Origin: SMWD01 sp002729875
GTDB lineage: Bacteria > Pseudomonadota > Gammaproteobacteria > Steroidobacterales > GCA-2729495
Assembly: GCA_036010905.1 (NCBI GenBank)
Contig: DASCMH010000030.1
Coordinates: 1-39,075 of the forward strand
Direction: 5' to 3'
DNA length: 39,075 bases
A program made the position numbers and the translations under genes. Of the stretch, positions 1-8,129 are shown one piece after another. The notes beneath the pieces were generated by a model, which saw only the letters and a program-made list of their open reading frames with translations, was not told where the DNA came from and searched no databases. Numbering within the stretch: the stretch's first letter is position 1; every line of letters starts with the position of its first letter.

Positions 1-1808
1 TGTGGGATATCTACAGTGCCACCTTTGATCCTCCGCTGACCCCGGACGGCTCCTTTTTCGGCCTGCCTCCGTACAGTCGCGCCATTGACGTTACTCCTAC
101 CCCGACCGGGGTTGAAGCCGTAGCCGATACCACCTTATGTGTACAGAATTTTTTAACCTCCGGCACCCTGGTCGTGCCCCCCTGCACGACACTGTATGCA
201 ACACCTACACCGAGCTCACTGGACCTGACGCTGAGCGCCGGAAATACCCTGCTGGCAATCAATGGCGGTAACGCATTTTTCCCTGGTCTGACACTCGTTA
301 TCAGCGGGGGAACACCGAATCGAACCGACATCGTTGCCGAGGGCGTCAGTATGATCAATTTCGCGCCTTCCGCCAGTGATATATTCGGCAATGTGGGAGT
401 GGGCGGCACCGTGCCGATCGATGGCAACGGCGTAGCGGTCTTCGAAATCGACATCGCGCCCGCTACGGCAGTCGATTTCGCAACATTCAACGAGATCGTG
501 ACCGATTGCACAGGCAATTTGTGCGCACTGATCCCGATCCTGACACTCGACATGCAACGCTATCGCCTGATCGTCGACTGGGATCCCAGTTTTTCATATT
601 TCACCGCAGAATTTACCGGCCAGACGGCGAATAATTCTATTGTATTTGCGAATCTTGATTCAGGAGTTCCGGATATCACGGCAAACAGCCCGGTTATATT
701 TGGCGACATAGCGACAGGTACGACAGCACTCAGGACGGTGACTGTTACTAACGATGGCCTCGCTGACCTGGTAATCGGACAGATTGCTCAAACGGATCCC
801 ATAGCTTTGCCATTCAGCATTCCAACGGATAACTGTTCGCTGCAAACAGTGGCACCGGGGGCCAATTGCACGATTGACATACAGTTTGCGCCAACTACAA
901 CATTCCCCTTTAACCCGGATAGTTTCGACATCCCGTCAAACGACCCGGGCCCAGATGAGGACCCGGACACCCCAGACTCGATCACGGTTGAGATCCAGGT
1001 TTCAATTGATCCAATTATCTCGGTAACTCAAAATGTATCCTTTGGCGATGTCATCGCAACAACGACGGGTGTCGAGATGGTAACCATCACGAACATTGGC
1101 ACGGAAGACCTGATCCTTGGCCAGATTACGCAACCCGGCGCACCATTTAACGTGGTTGACACTTGTTCAAATATGACTCTTTCCCCTGGAGGAGGAGATT
1201 GCACATTTGATGTCCGGTTCACGCCAACTACAGCCGGCGCAGTCCCGGACGACACCTTCAACATCCCATCGAATGATCCGAATAATTCGCCCGTAACAGT
1301 TACTGTGTCTGGCACTGGCCTGCCTGCGGCACCGGATATTTTTGTTAGCGACCCGATACCGCCTGAGGACGACCGGCTGATATCGTTTGGCCAAGTCACA
1401 GAAGCTACCGACTGGAACCGGGTGATCACAATTACCAATATCGGTAACATTAATCTCAATATGGGTATGATCGCCCAAACCGATACACTGGCCGAACCCT
1501 TCAGCATTCTGAGTGACACCTGCTCCGGACAAATCATCGCACCGGCAGCTGGTGCCATTCCGCCACCTAGCTGCACGATCGAGGTACGCTTCCTGCCGAG
1601 TACGACCGGCCCCTTCAATGACAGCTTCGATATCCCGTCTGACGACCCGGATGAACCCACGTTGACCTTCAACGTCGATGGCACCGGCGTGTTAGTCGGC
1701 ACCGGAACCATCAGCCTGGAACCGGAGGGCGCCAGTGCACTCATGCCTGCAACATTGCTGGCATTGCTGCTATTCATTACCGTCAGGTTGCGACGGAGAT
1801 ATCACTAA
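1..1808 (+). CDS. Secreted choice-of-anchor D (ASH-repeat) protein, 5' truncated
   Basis: The reading frame is open from base 3, so the true start lies outside the window; about 601 residues are visible. The first ~215 residues are a Ser/Thr/Pro-rich extracellular-type region I do not recognise. Then come three ~110-residue repeats at about 660-1010, 1011-1325 and 1326-1690. Each has a core like V(T)ITNIG..DL.LGQI.Q...PF, a two-Cys segment (D.CS...L.PG..CT), then FTPTT....D.F.IPSNDP. This is the ASPM/SPD-2/Hydin type of Ig-like fold, called choice-of-anchor D in bacteria. The C-terminus is one hydrophobic helix (SALMPATLLALLLFITV) followed by RLRRRYH, a sorting or retention tail. That pattern suggests export and surface anchoring, probably for adhesion or matrix contact. 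The gene ends just before a strong terminator. Family call is firm; the partner is unknown. Confidence 0.85.
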   Translation, partial: WDIYSATFDPPLTPDGSFFGLPPYSRAIDVTPTPTGVEAVADTTLCVQNFLTSGTLVVPPCTTLYATPTPSSLDLTLSAGNTLLAINGGNAFFPGLTLVISGGTPNRTDIVAEGVSMINFAPSASDIFGNVGVGGTVPIDGNGVAVFEIDIAPATAVDFATFNEIVTDCTGNLCALIPILTLDMQRYRLIVDWDPSFSYFTAEFTGQTANNSIVFANLDSGVPDITANSPVIFGDIATGTTALRTVTVTNDGLADLVIGQIAQTDPIALPFSIPTDNCSLQTVAPGANCTIDIQFAPTTTFPFNPDSFDIPSNDPGPDEDPDTPDSITVEIQVSIDPIISVTQNVSFGDVIATTTGVEMVTITNIGTEDLILGQITQPGAPFNVVDTCSNMTLSPGGGDCTFDVRFTPTTAGAVPDDTFNIPSNDPNNSPVTVTVSGTGLPAAPDIFVSDPIPPEDDRLISFGQVTEATDWNRVITITNIGNINLNMGMIAQTDTLAEPFSILSDTCSGQIIAPAAGAIPPPSCTIEVRFLPSTTGPFNDSFDIPSDDPDEPTLTFNVDGTGVLVGTGTISLEPEGASALMPATLLALLLFITVRLRRRYH

Positions 1809-1888
1809 GGACAGCATTAGTATTTTTCAGATTGATACAGACAGTTACCGGCTAACTAGAACTGACTAATTACAGATCTGCTACAAAC

Positions 1889-1926
1889 AAAAAGGCCCCG
1901 AAGGAATAATCCTTCGGGGCCTTTTT
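1889..1926. terminator. Bidirectional rho-independent terminator
   Basis: A perfect 12-bp stem (GGCCCCGAAGGA at 1894-1905, TCCTTCGGGGCC at 1910-1921) closes a 4-base ATAA loop. Five A precede it (1889-1893) and five T follow it (1922-1926), so it has a U-tract in either direction. It lies between two convergent genes, the ASH-repeat protein (plus) and the GDSL hydrolase (minus), and can stop both transcripts. Confidence 0.95.
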
Positions 1927-1949
1927 ATTACACTTAAATATTAGATTTT

Positions 1950-2909
1950 TCAGGCAGCCTTACGACGTGTCCAGCCCAATAAACCAAGAGCGGAGACAAA
2001 CAACCAAACTGCACCAGGAACTGGCACCTGTTGCGCAATCAGTTGGTGAGTTCGAGCAGTCGGGTGAATTATATCAAAGAAAATATATTCATCTGGATTG
2101 CCGCACACGCTCGGCACGGTGGAGTCAAAACATGGCTGGTCAACATTGGTAAACCCATAAGTACCCGGATTAGCGACTGCATCCTGCAATATAGCGAACG
2201 TATCGATGAAAGTATAATCAACACCGGACAAGTTGAGAGCCAATTGAGAAACGAGTGTGGCATTAAAAGCACTGGATATAGCTGTTGCAGATGCCTGGCT
2301 ACCCGGAGTAACGAGTTCGTCGGCAATAGATTTTGGCGTCAGCCCCAGATCAGGTATTCCCATCACAAGAAAGTGCTGCGCACCATTTGCAAGCAATGTA
2401 CCAATTCCGCCAATGATATTAGCGACAGCATTGCTTAACACGGTAATCGGATTGTCCACCAAAGGATCCATACCAAGAAAGTCATTAGCCCCGCCCCAAA
2501 CAGTAAACAGGGTCGTCGAAGCATTCGTGACTCCACCGCCGCCAAGACTTGCAACATAATTACCTATCTGCGTCGTCATTCCATCAAACATTGCACCGTT
2601 ATTATTAACAGTGCCAGTCTGCGCGCCGCCCACAGCCCAACCATCGAGCGTTGCGCCCTGACCCGCTGCATACTGCTCAACCCAGACCTGACCATTAGAA
2701 AATCGACCATTCCAATAGGGTGCTGGTGGACTTGTACTACCAGTCGCCGCATAAAAGTTACCGTTATCGGAAAGGCTGTCGCCAAATGCGACAACATGGG
2801 TCGGCGTAATAACTGCCGCCGAAGCCGAAGCAGCAATAAACAAACTGACAATCAGCAGTATCGCTTGCCTTAAGCTTATAAATGAAAAATTAGTTCGAGT
2901 TATTGTCAT
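1950..2909 (-). CDS. Secreted SGNH/GDSL hydrolase with PEP-CTERM tail
   Basis: The 319-residue protein has a signal peptide (hydrophobic stretch about residues 14-31, ending ASASA). SGNH blocks follow in order: FGDSLSDNGN with the catalytic Ser (~44), a block II Gly (GGAQT), WGGANDF with the oxyanion Asn (~140), and DIIHPT near 278 carrying the catalytic Asp and His. It should hydrolyse an ester of a lipid, polysaccharide or similar substrate outside the cytoplasm. The C-terminus VPVPGAVWLFVSALGLLG + WTRRKAA is a VPLPAAVWLF-type PEP-CTERM signal, implying exosortase handling and association with the surface or exopolysaccharide. A good SD (AGGGGAA) sits 5-6 bases before ATG. The gene follows the small secreted ORF by 13 bases and probably shares its transcript. 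The acyl substrate is unknown. Confidence 0.93.
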   Translation of the reverse strand: MTITRTNFSFISLRQAILLIVSLFIAASASAAVITPTHVVAFGDSLSDNGNFYAATGSTSPPAPYWNGRFSNGQVWVEQYAAGQGATLDGWAVGGAQTGTVNNNGAMFDGMTTQIGNYVASLGGGGVTNASTTLFTVWGGANDFLGMDPLVDNPITVLSNAVANIIGGIGTLLANGAQHFLVMGIPDLGLTPKSIADELVTPGSQASATAISSAFNATLVSQLALNLSGVDYTFIDTFAILQDAVANPGTYGFTNVDQPCFDSTVPSVCGNPDEYIFFDIIHPTARTHQLIAQQVPVPGAVWLFVSALGLLGWTRRKAA

Positions 2910-2922
2910 TACAATTTCCCCT

Positions 2923-3108
2923 TTAAATTACATCCGACATACAGGACAAACTGCCCCGGAACGGACAAGATTTCTTAAATACTTTGTTTTTATTACCCTT
3001 GGCCGACGGTGGCGGCGGTGCCAGAGTTTCAATGAATTGAGCAACTGCGGGCGCAGCTACAAATACGGTCAACAGCAATGCGACCGGCGTAAAGGATGGC
3101 TTCATCAT
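2923..3108 (-). CDS. Small secreted protein of unknown function (61 aa)
   Basis: This looks like a real small gene. ATG is preceded by TAGGGGAGATGC, a good SD at proper spacing, and the product starts with a clear signal peptide (MMKPSF, hydrophobic core, ending PAVAQ at ~24). The mature part is only about 37 residues: a proline run (PPPP), a Lys-rich stretch (KGNKNKVFKK) and two Cys (CPFRGSLSC) that could form a disulfide. Its stop codon is followed directly by the SD of the GDSL hydrolase, so the two are probably co-transcribed. I do not recognise the family. It could be a secreted peptide partner of the hydrolase or an orphan periplasmic peptide. Confidence 0.6.
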   Translation of the reverse strand: MMKPSFTPVALLLTVFVAAPAVAQFIETLAPPPPSAKGNKNKVFKKSCPFRGSLSCMSDVI

Positions 3109-3613
3109 GCATCTCCCCTAAATCGAGAAATACCGTCCCTGGCTTTGATATACGGTATAGCTTCCTGCCAACCGACTATGCACCACACCCAAATTTAGCT
3201 TGGTTTGGATATTTTGTTTTTTTCCCCAGCTCTCAGTGTTGCGTCATCGGTTGGGGTATTATGAATTATCGTTAGTACGATTTTCTCTTGTTGGGTGATA
3301 ATAACTCATAAATGATATTTATCACAAGGTTACATAATGTAAGTCCAGTTTGAAAATGATTTCAGCAGGTAAATTCAAGCGTTTATGCATTATTTCTCAA
3401 CAACATGCGGCAAACAATCTAATCAGCTGCGCAATATTTAGTTAAATCGGGTTCTCTCTAAATTTACCTGAAATTTCGATGGGCAATAAAAAAACAGGCG
3501 GCAGAAATGGAAATACAGAACTTGAGCAACTCTCTAAATGTCACAAATTTTCTTCAAGTACAGAACTCTAAAGCCGGGCATTGGTAACGTTAAAATCAAT
3601 CCAATGGAATAAC
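3109..3613. other. AT-rich intergenic region
   Basis: These 505 bases between two minus-strand genes hold no convincing gene. The part near 3108 must contain the promoter of the small ORF/GDSL pair, but I cannot pick reliable -35/-10 boxes. A dyad ATGAT-ATTT-ATCAC at 3312-3325 matches the TGAT-N4-ATCA core of FNR-type sites. A 9-bp direct repeat TACAGAACT occurs at 3514-3522 and 3559-3567. No intrinsic terminator is obvious for the gene ending at 3614. Confidence 0.5.
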
Positions 3614-4132
3614 TCAACCCTCACACTGCCAAACCTGCTTGGCCCCATAACCCTGCTTCCACAACCACGTTTCTGTATAGAGAATCCGTTCGGGCACGAT
3701 CTTGGCTACCTGGCGTTTAAAAGGTGCACTAGTATTCATGCCAAGGTCCGACATCCATCCATGCCAGCGGAACACCTTCATTGCATGATCCCAGCCGGGT
3801 GCATCCGGCTCGATAACTTCGACCTGGCCGAAGTACTGCAAACCATGTGCATTGTGCCAACCATGATATTCACGATGAACAGCCAGCGAGATGCGTGAAT
3901 CTCTCTGCATGGCCGCAAGTTTGGGCGTGCCCGGATCAGGCAACACATAGATATCCATGCCATCAGCGTAATACTCGATCGGACTCGCGATGGGTCCGTT
4001 CCTGCCGATCGTTGCCAGCACACACATATTGGTTTCTGCCAGCAGGCGCTGGATGTGATCTTCAAGTTGCTCTCGCGGCAGCTCCTTATCAGGCCAGGGA
4101 GGACCCTCGACCCAGGGATAGGCAAAACTCAT
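3614..4132 (-). CDS. Pyridoxamine-phosphate-oxidase-like flavin (or F420) split-barrel protein
   Basis: The 172-residue protein has the split-barrel FMN-binding pattern. An N-terminal helix (LEDHIQRLLAETNMCVLATI) leads into GRNGPIASPIEYYADGMDIYVLP, then KLAAMQRDSRISLAVH and a strand LQYFGQVEVIEPD. The C-terminal half has the APFKRQVAKIVPERILY strand typical of PNPOx-like proteins. Members bind FMN, F420 or heme and reduce or sequester small molecules in the cytoplasm; the ligand cannot be read off. The start is ATG with SD AGGAGA. It lies 95 bases after the LLM-type oxidoreductase on the same strand, so the two may be co-expressed and share a flavin or deazaflavin cofactor. Confidence 0.8.
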   Translation of the reverse strand: MSFAYPWVEGPPWPDKELPREQLEDHIQRLLAETNMCVLATIGRNGPIASPIEYYADGMDIYVLPDPGTPKLAAMQRDSRISLAVHREYHGWHNAHGLQYFGQVEVIEPDAPGWDHAMKVFRWHGWMSDLGMNTSAPFKRQVAKIVPERILYTETWLWKQGYGAKQVWQCEG

Positions 4133-4227
4133 GACGTTATTCTCCTGTTGATATTGATTAAGATCGGTTAATCAGCCGTTCATCACCAAGAATTCTTTAC
4201 GCCTGGACATTACATTTTTATAAAGAC

Positions 4228-5241
4228 TCAGGACAGCGCCGGCACCAGGCGTTCGCCGATCATCCTGATAGCCTCCGCAGGGTTTTCATGAACCTTTAAC
4301 GCCACTTCGTCCAGACCCGCCGCTGCAAAATCCTGCAGATGCTTGATCACGGTGTCCAGGGTGGCCGTATCCCCGGCAAAGGTCAGGTTCTCCACCAACC
4401 GGTCCACGATAGATTCGGGTACACCTTCAATCCTGTCACTTCGCTGCAGGAATGCATTGAGAAATGCGGGCCGGTTCGCCTCCACCAACGCACATTCCTC
4501 CTCATCAAGAAACGTCGAGATATGCCACTCCTGCAACAGGCCGCGCCAGATCAGACCCTGGCGTGCCTCCGCCATGGACTCCTCCCGGTTCTCCTTAATG
4601 TGCCAGGCAAAAAAGTTATTAATGCGAAAATCCTGCCGGTTATGACCCGCATCCTGCAAACCCTGATCGATATTGCCGGTGACCTCCTTCATCCGGGTCA
4701 GGGGCACATCGGACATCATCACGCCATCAGCCAGGGCGGCCGACATACGCAGCATGTTGGGTCCGGTGGCACCTACATAGATCAGCGGCGGAGTGGCCGT
4801 CGCCCATTCCGGGCAATAGTCGGTGAGTTGATACTGCTCACCGATATAATTCAGCGGCGTATCCGGGGAAATCCCTTTCAGAATCGACACACAATCACGC
4901 ACCGAGTCCAATCGCCGGACCGGGCACAGGCCTGTTACCCGCATGGTCGAATGTCCCAGCCCACCAATCAGGATAGCGCCCCTGCCCTTGCTGAACTCAT
5001 TGAAAGTCAGCAATGAATCGGCAATCCGTAATGGGTGCACCTCATAGGGACTGACGGGCAGAGTTCCAAGCCGCACCCGGGTGGTCGTTCTGGCCAGTCC
5101 GGCCATGGTCAGCAAGGGGTCCCGGCGGGATGCAAAACAGGAACCCCATAACGTGTGAATACCATAACGATCAGCCAGCTGGCCGAGCTCATCAACCTGT
5201 TCCGCCGGTAAACCGGCATCGAGAATCACATCAATTTTCAT
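4228..5241 (-). CDS. LLM-class flavin/F420-dependent oxidoreductase
   Basis: The 337 residues form one luciferase-like TIM barrel: MKIDVILDAGLPAEQV at the start, TMAGLARTTTRVRLGTLPVSP (residues ~46-66), HPLRIADSLLTFNEFSKGR, then IGGLGH in the cofactor-binding region and PPLIYVGATGPNMLRMSAALADGVMM in the second half. Enzymes of this fold use FMNH2 or F420H2 for hydride transfer or monooxygenation in the cytoplasm. The C-terminal part (DTVIKHLQDFAAAGLDEVALKV) matches the end of F420-type LLM proteins. No signal peptide is seen. SD GGAG lies about 11 bases before ATG. It is the first gene of a two-gene minus-strand unit with the split-barrel protein. Whether the cofactor is FMN or F420 is undecided. 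Confidence 0.85.
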   Translation of the reverse strand: MKIDVILDAGLPAEQVDELGQLADRYGIHTLWGSCFASRRDPLLTMAGLARTTTRVRLGTLPVSPYEVHPLRIADSLLTFNEFSKGRGAILIGGLGHSTMRVTGLCPVRRLDSVRDCVSILKGISPDTPLNYIGEQYQLTDYCPEWATATPPLIYVGATGPNMLRMSAALADGVMMSDVPLTRMKEVTGNIDQGLQDAGHNRQDFRINNFFAWHIKENREESMAEARQGLIWRGLLQEWHISTFLDEEECALVEANRPAFLNAFLQRSDRIEGVPESIVDRLVENLTFAGDTATLDTVIKHLQDFAAAGLDEVALKVHENPAEAIRMIGERLVPALS

Positions 5242-5280
5242 GGTTTCAAGGCTCCAGGTGGATAAATAAAGTCATACGCA

Positions 5281-5308
5281 TTGCCTTGCTGTCGATCTGT
5301 ATTATATT
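5281..5308 (+). promoter_or_regulatory. Candidate sigma-70 promoter of the 5349-10088 operon
   Basis: TTGCCT at 5281-5286 (4/6 to TTGACA) and TATATT at 5303-5308 (5/6 to TATAAT) are separated by 16 bases. Transcription would start near 5315, about 35 bases before the first ATG. The site lies in the 107-base gap divergent from the LLM gene. Confidence 0.45.
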
Positions 5309-5348
5309 AACCTCAGGGACTGGAAATTGAGAATAATAAATTCGCGCA

Positions 5349-5900
5349 ATGCAAATAATGAATCACCTGGCAATTTCTGCGGTATTAATAGCCCTCTCTT
5401 TTCCGGCCCTGGGCCAGGTGAATAATCCTGCCTATGCCAATTATTTTCTGGTAGGTCGGTTCGGCGAAATCTGCACCATGTGTGAGGCTATCGTGTTGTG
5501 CGAAGCCGAGGACCACGAGACAACCTACGAGCAGCTCCCCGAGAGGAACAGCTATACGCTCTATCATTTACAAACCCGCACATTCTGGTCGCAGATGTCT
5601 ACCATCTGGGAATGGTTCATTGCCAATTTTGATTCAGAGACACTGGCCAGTACGGGACACACACGACCCGTCAAAATCTACACGGTGACAGCAGGAAACT
5701 GGAGCAAAGCTAAAATTGAGCAAGCCCATATCTCCCTGGACCCGGCAAGAATTTCCCTCGATGACCATGTAATCAATCGCGTCACCAGACACTGGCTGCA
5801 GGGCTCTGATTCATCACAGCCGATCGGCTTTTGCCAGCGCATGCCGTTATGGGAATCGCTGGATATCATCAACCGGCAGAATCCTGAGCAAGACAACTAA
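5349..5900 (+). CDS. Secreted Cys-motif protein of unknown function
   Basis: The 183-residue protein begins with a signal peptide (MNHLAISAVLIALSFPALGQ). ATG at 5349 or the in-frame ATG at 5358 could both start it, and no strong SD decides. The mature part has a C-x2-C-x5-C motif (CTMCEAIVLC, ~residues 42-51) and one further Cys near the C-terminus (GFCQRMPLW). These could bind a metal or form disulfides. The rest is mixed alpha/beta with many aromatics. I do not recognise the family. Its stop overlaps the start of the DoxX-like gene (TAATG at 5898-5902), so translation is coupled. It is probably a periplasmic partner of that membrane protein. Confidence 0.75.
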   Translation: MQIMNHLAISAVLIALSFPALGQVNNPAYANYFLVGRFGEICTMCEAIVLCEAEDHETTYEQLPERNSYTLYHLQTRTFWSQMSTIWEWFIANFDSETLASTGHTRPVKIYTVTAGNWSKAKIEQAHISLDPARISLDDHVINRVTRHWLQGSDSSQPIGFCQRMPLWESLDIINRQNPEQDN

Positions 5901-6418
5901 TGATGTCGAGCAACGATAAATACGCAAACATCTGGACCTGGCTCTGGATACGGCAGCACCCGGTGCGAATGTTCGGCATCTGTTCGCATATTTTATTCCG
6001 CACTTTGTTCGGTATTTTCTGGCTGGCTGCAGGCATCAACAAAATCAACAAGGGTTGGTTAACCACCGATATCCTGCACGAGATTTTCCTCGACCGCCTG
6101 ACCGAGATGCCACCCGACAGCTTTGCGGTTCTCTATCTGCAATCATTCGCGATTCCGCTGGTAGAACCGGTGGCCTGGGTAGTGACCATAGGCGAGCTAT
6201 ACGCCGCTATTGGGTTACTCCTCGGCACGACCACCCGATGGGCAGCGTGGATGAGTTTGTTCATTCTGTTGAATCTGGCTATCGGCGGTTACTACGACGC
6301 ATCGCTGATTCCATTTTTCATCCTGAATATAATTTTTCTGTTTTGGCCGTCGGGACAGTGGCTGGGATTCGATCGATACCTGGCAAAGCGCCACCCGGAT
6401 TCGAGGTGGTTTCGCTAG
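5900..6418 (+). CDS. DoxX/DoxD-like four-helix membrane protein
   Basis: The 172 residues contain about four membrane helices: ILFRTLFGIFWLAAGINKI (~31-49), AIPLVEPVAWVVTIGELYAAIGLLLG (~85-109), AAWMSLFILLNLAIGGYY (~114-131) and IPFFILNIIFLFWPSGQW (~136-153). The R...G.FWLAAGINKINKGW segment and the GELYAAIGLLLG helix are typical of the DoxX/TQO-DoxD superfamily of inner-membrane proteins, several of which work with quinones (for example the small subunit of thiosulfate:quinone oxidoreductase). Position 2 in an operon with a PQQ dehydrogenase suggests a redox or anchoring role. ATG at 5900 (overlapping the previous stop) or 5903 may start it. Confidence 0.78.
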   Translation: MMSSNDKYANIWTWLWIRQHPVRMFGICSHILFRTLFGIFWLAAGINKINKGWLTTDILHEIFLDRLTEMPPDSFAVLYLQSFAIPLVEPVAWVVTIGELYAAIGLLLGTTTRWAAWMSLFILLNLAIGGYYDASLIPFFILNIIFLFWPSGQWLGFDRYLAKRHPDSRWFR

Positions 6419-6494
6419 CCACTCCTTGCCCCTGCCTGTGGGGCCATTTGCAACAAGGTATACTGCCAATCAACAGTCTGTAGCGAGAACCTCC

Positions 6495-8126
6495 ATGACA
6501 TTAGCGCAGATCAGGATCAGACGCCGGCCATCGCAACGGAGCAAAAAACAGCATGGGCTGTTACTCATCACAGTCTTCGCTGTTGCACTGTTTACACTAC
6601 AAAGCATGCCGGCATTCGCGGGCGAAGCCTGGTTTGGTCTGAAGTTACCCGACAAGCATCAACGCCGTTCCGATACCAATCGTGCAGCCTATCTGTCGCC
6701 GGACCTGGCTTCTTTACCGCTTACCTTACCGGCCGATGATGATGCCGATGCTGCGCTAAACGGAACGGCTGTCTACAGCTACCTCAAAGACATCATTGCA
6801 ATCACGCTGGAACATGAGTCTGCGGGTCAGAAATACCGTGGCAGAATTGCCGGCAATGCGGCCGAACAGGCAACGGCAGATTATCTTGCCCATCAAATGC
6901 AAGCCTTCGGACTCACCGATGTGCACACAGAATCGGTACCAGGTGGCCGGCAGTGGTGGCCGGAAGACTGGCAGGTCACCTTAATTGGTGATTCTGCCTA
7001 CGGCAAAGGAACAACTGATTACACCTTTACATCTGCTTTTCCTGCCGTGCAACTCGAAGCCGGTGCAATGGACGTTCAGGATCTCGAAGCAGAACTCGTC
7101 TACGTCGGCCTGGGCCGGCCCGTTGATCTCGTGGCCCACGATCTGAGCGGCAAGATTGCTGTCGTCCATTCAGTCTTACAGAGTGATCCATTCTTTCAAA
7201 GTGCAAGAGGCCATATAGAAGACATCGTGCATGCCGGCGCCATCGCCGTCATCACTGTCGTGGATGGTCCGGGCAACCATCAATATGCGCTTGAAGAAGT
7301 CGGATCTGATGCAGCGCCCTGCTTCTTGCTCGGCGGACATGACGGGCGCTTCCTCGAAGCGGCCATGGCCGCAGCCGGAAAGGAACAACCGCTTAAAGCA
7401 CGGATTTCCATGCAGGCCTCAGTTCATGAAAGCTGGCTGGGCAAAAACGTACTGGGACTCGTGCCGGGCCGAGCGGACGAGTACCTGCTGATTACCGCTC
7501 ATCTCGACGGCTATTTTGAAGGCGCCAATGACAATGCGGGCGGTCTGGCCGCCATGCTCGCACTCGCGAAGTATTTCTCTGCACCGGGCCGGAAACAACC
7601 CGAACGTAACCTGCTATTTGTCGGCACCAGTGCCCATCATGAGTTTTCTGATGGTGCCAAGGCTTTTATCAACGACCATCCCGAGATCGTGGCAAAGTCT
7701 GTGCTCGTTTTTAACATCGAACACCCGTCATCGCTGCTTAGTTATTTTCGCGGCCCCTTAAAAATGTCCCGGGGCACCGTGCCGGGTCAACTCGTCACAA
7801 CCAATTCACAAGGATGGCGCACACTGACGATTTCCAACGGCAATAAACGCGTTTTGTCGTTCTTCCAGGCGGCAGCGGCCCGCTACGGTGTCGTCATCGA
7901 AGGCACGATGAACAGGCGAGCGAATGGCGATGCCTATGATTTCTTCAAGGCCCGCATTCCGGTAGTCCAGCTTATGGATGCCAACCTCTGGTTTCACTCC
8001 AGCGGTGATCAACTCGACACCATCACCCCGTCCGGACTGGAGCGAACCACACGTCTGTTTGCCGATGTAATCAACGGTATCGATGGCGCCACGGCGACAG
8101 AACTTGGTCGCCGCAACCGCAAATAA
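6495..8126 (+). CDS. Exported M28-family-like peptidase with PA-type insert
   Basis: I chose ATG 6495 rather than an in-frame TTG at 6426, because the signal peptide (basic n-region RIRRRPSQRSKK, core LLLITVFAVALFTL, end PAFAG) then sits at the terminus. The product is 543 residues. Residues ~220-320 look like a protease-associated insert (LVYVGLGRPVDL...LSGKIAVVHS). The M28 core shows ITAHLDGY (H336, D338), GANDNAGG (D346) and FHSSGDQLDTI (H501). The usual E-E pair is replaced by H381-H382-E383, and the usual Asp ligand reads NIEHP (E409). It would act as a periplasmic aminopeptidase or carboxypeptidase, but altered ligands make catalysis uncertain. It lies 3 bases before the PQQ dehydrogenase gene. 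Confidence 0.82.
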   Translation: MTLAQIRIRRRPSQRSKKQHGLLLITVFAVALFTLQSMPAFAGEAWFGLKLPDKHQRRSDTNRAAYLSPDLASLPLTLPADDDADAALNGTAVYSYLKDIIAITLEHESAGQKYRGRIAGNAAEQATADYLAHQMQAFGLTDVHTESVPGGRQWWPEDWQVTLIGDSAYGKGTTDYTFTSAFPAVQLEAGAMDVQDLEAELVYVGLGRPVDLVAHDLSGKIAVVHSVLQSDPFFQSARGHIEDIVHAGAIAVITVVDGPGNHQYALEEVGSDAAPCFLLGGHDGRFLEAAMAAAGKEQPLKARISMQASVHESWLGKNVLGLVPGRADEYLLITAHLDGYFEGANDNAGGLAAMLALAKYFSAPGRKQPERNLLFVGTSAHHEFSDGAKAFINDHPEIVAKSVLVFNIEHPSSLLSYFRGPLKMSRGTVPGQLVTTNSQGWRTLTISNGNKRVLSFFQAAAARYGVVIEGTMNRRANGDAYDFFKARIPVVQLMDANLWFHSSGDQLDTITPSGLERTTRLFADVINGIDGATATELGRRNRK

Positions 8127-8129
8127 TCC

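Noticed and set aside
1028..1777. 249-codon minus-strand ORF across the ASH repeats
   Set aside because: It is the antisense shadow of the repeats; the plus frame has clear repeat structure and a membrane tail.
3581..3898. Plus-strand ORF of 105 codons
   Set aside because: It is opposite the PNPOx-like gene at 3614-4132, which has an SD and a clear fold; this frame has neither.
6426..6494. TTG start for the M28-like gene
   Set aside because: It would place 23 extra residues before the signal peptide; ATG 6495 gives a normal leader.
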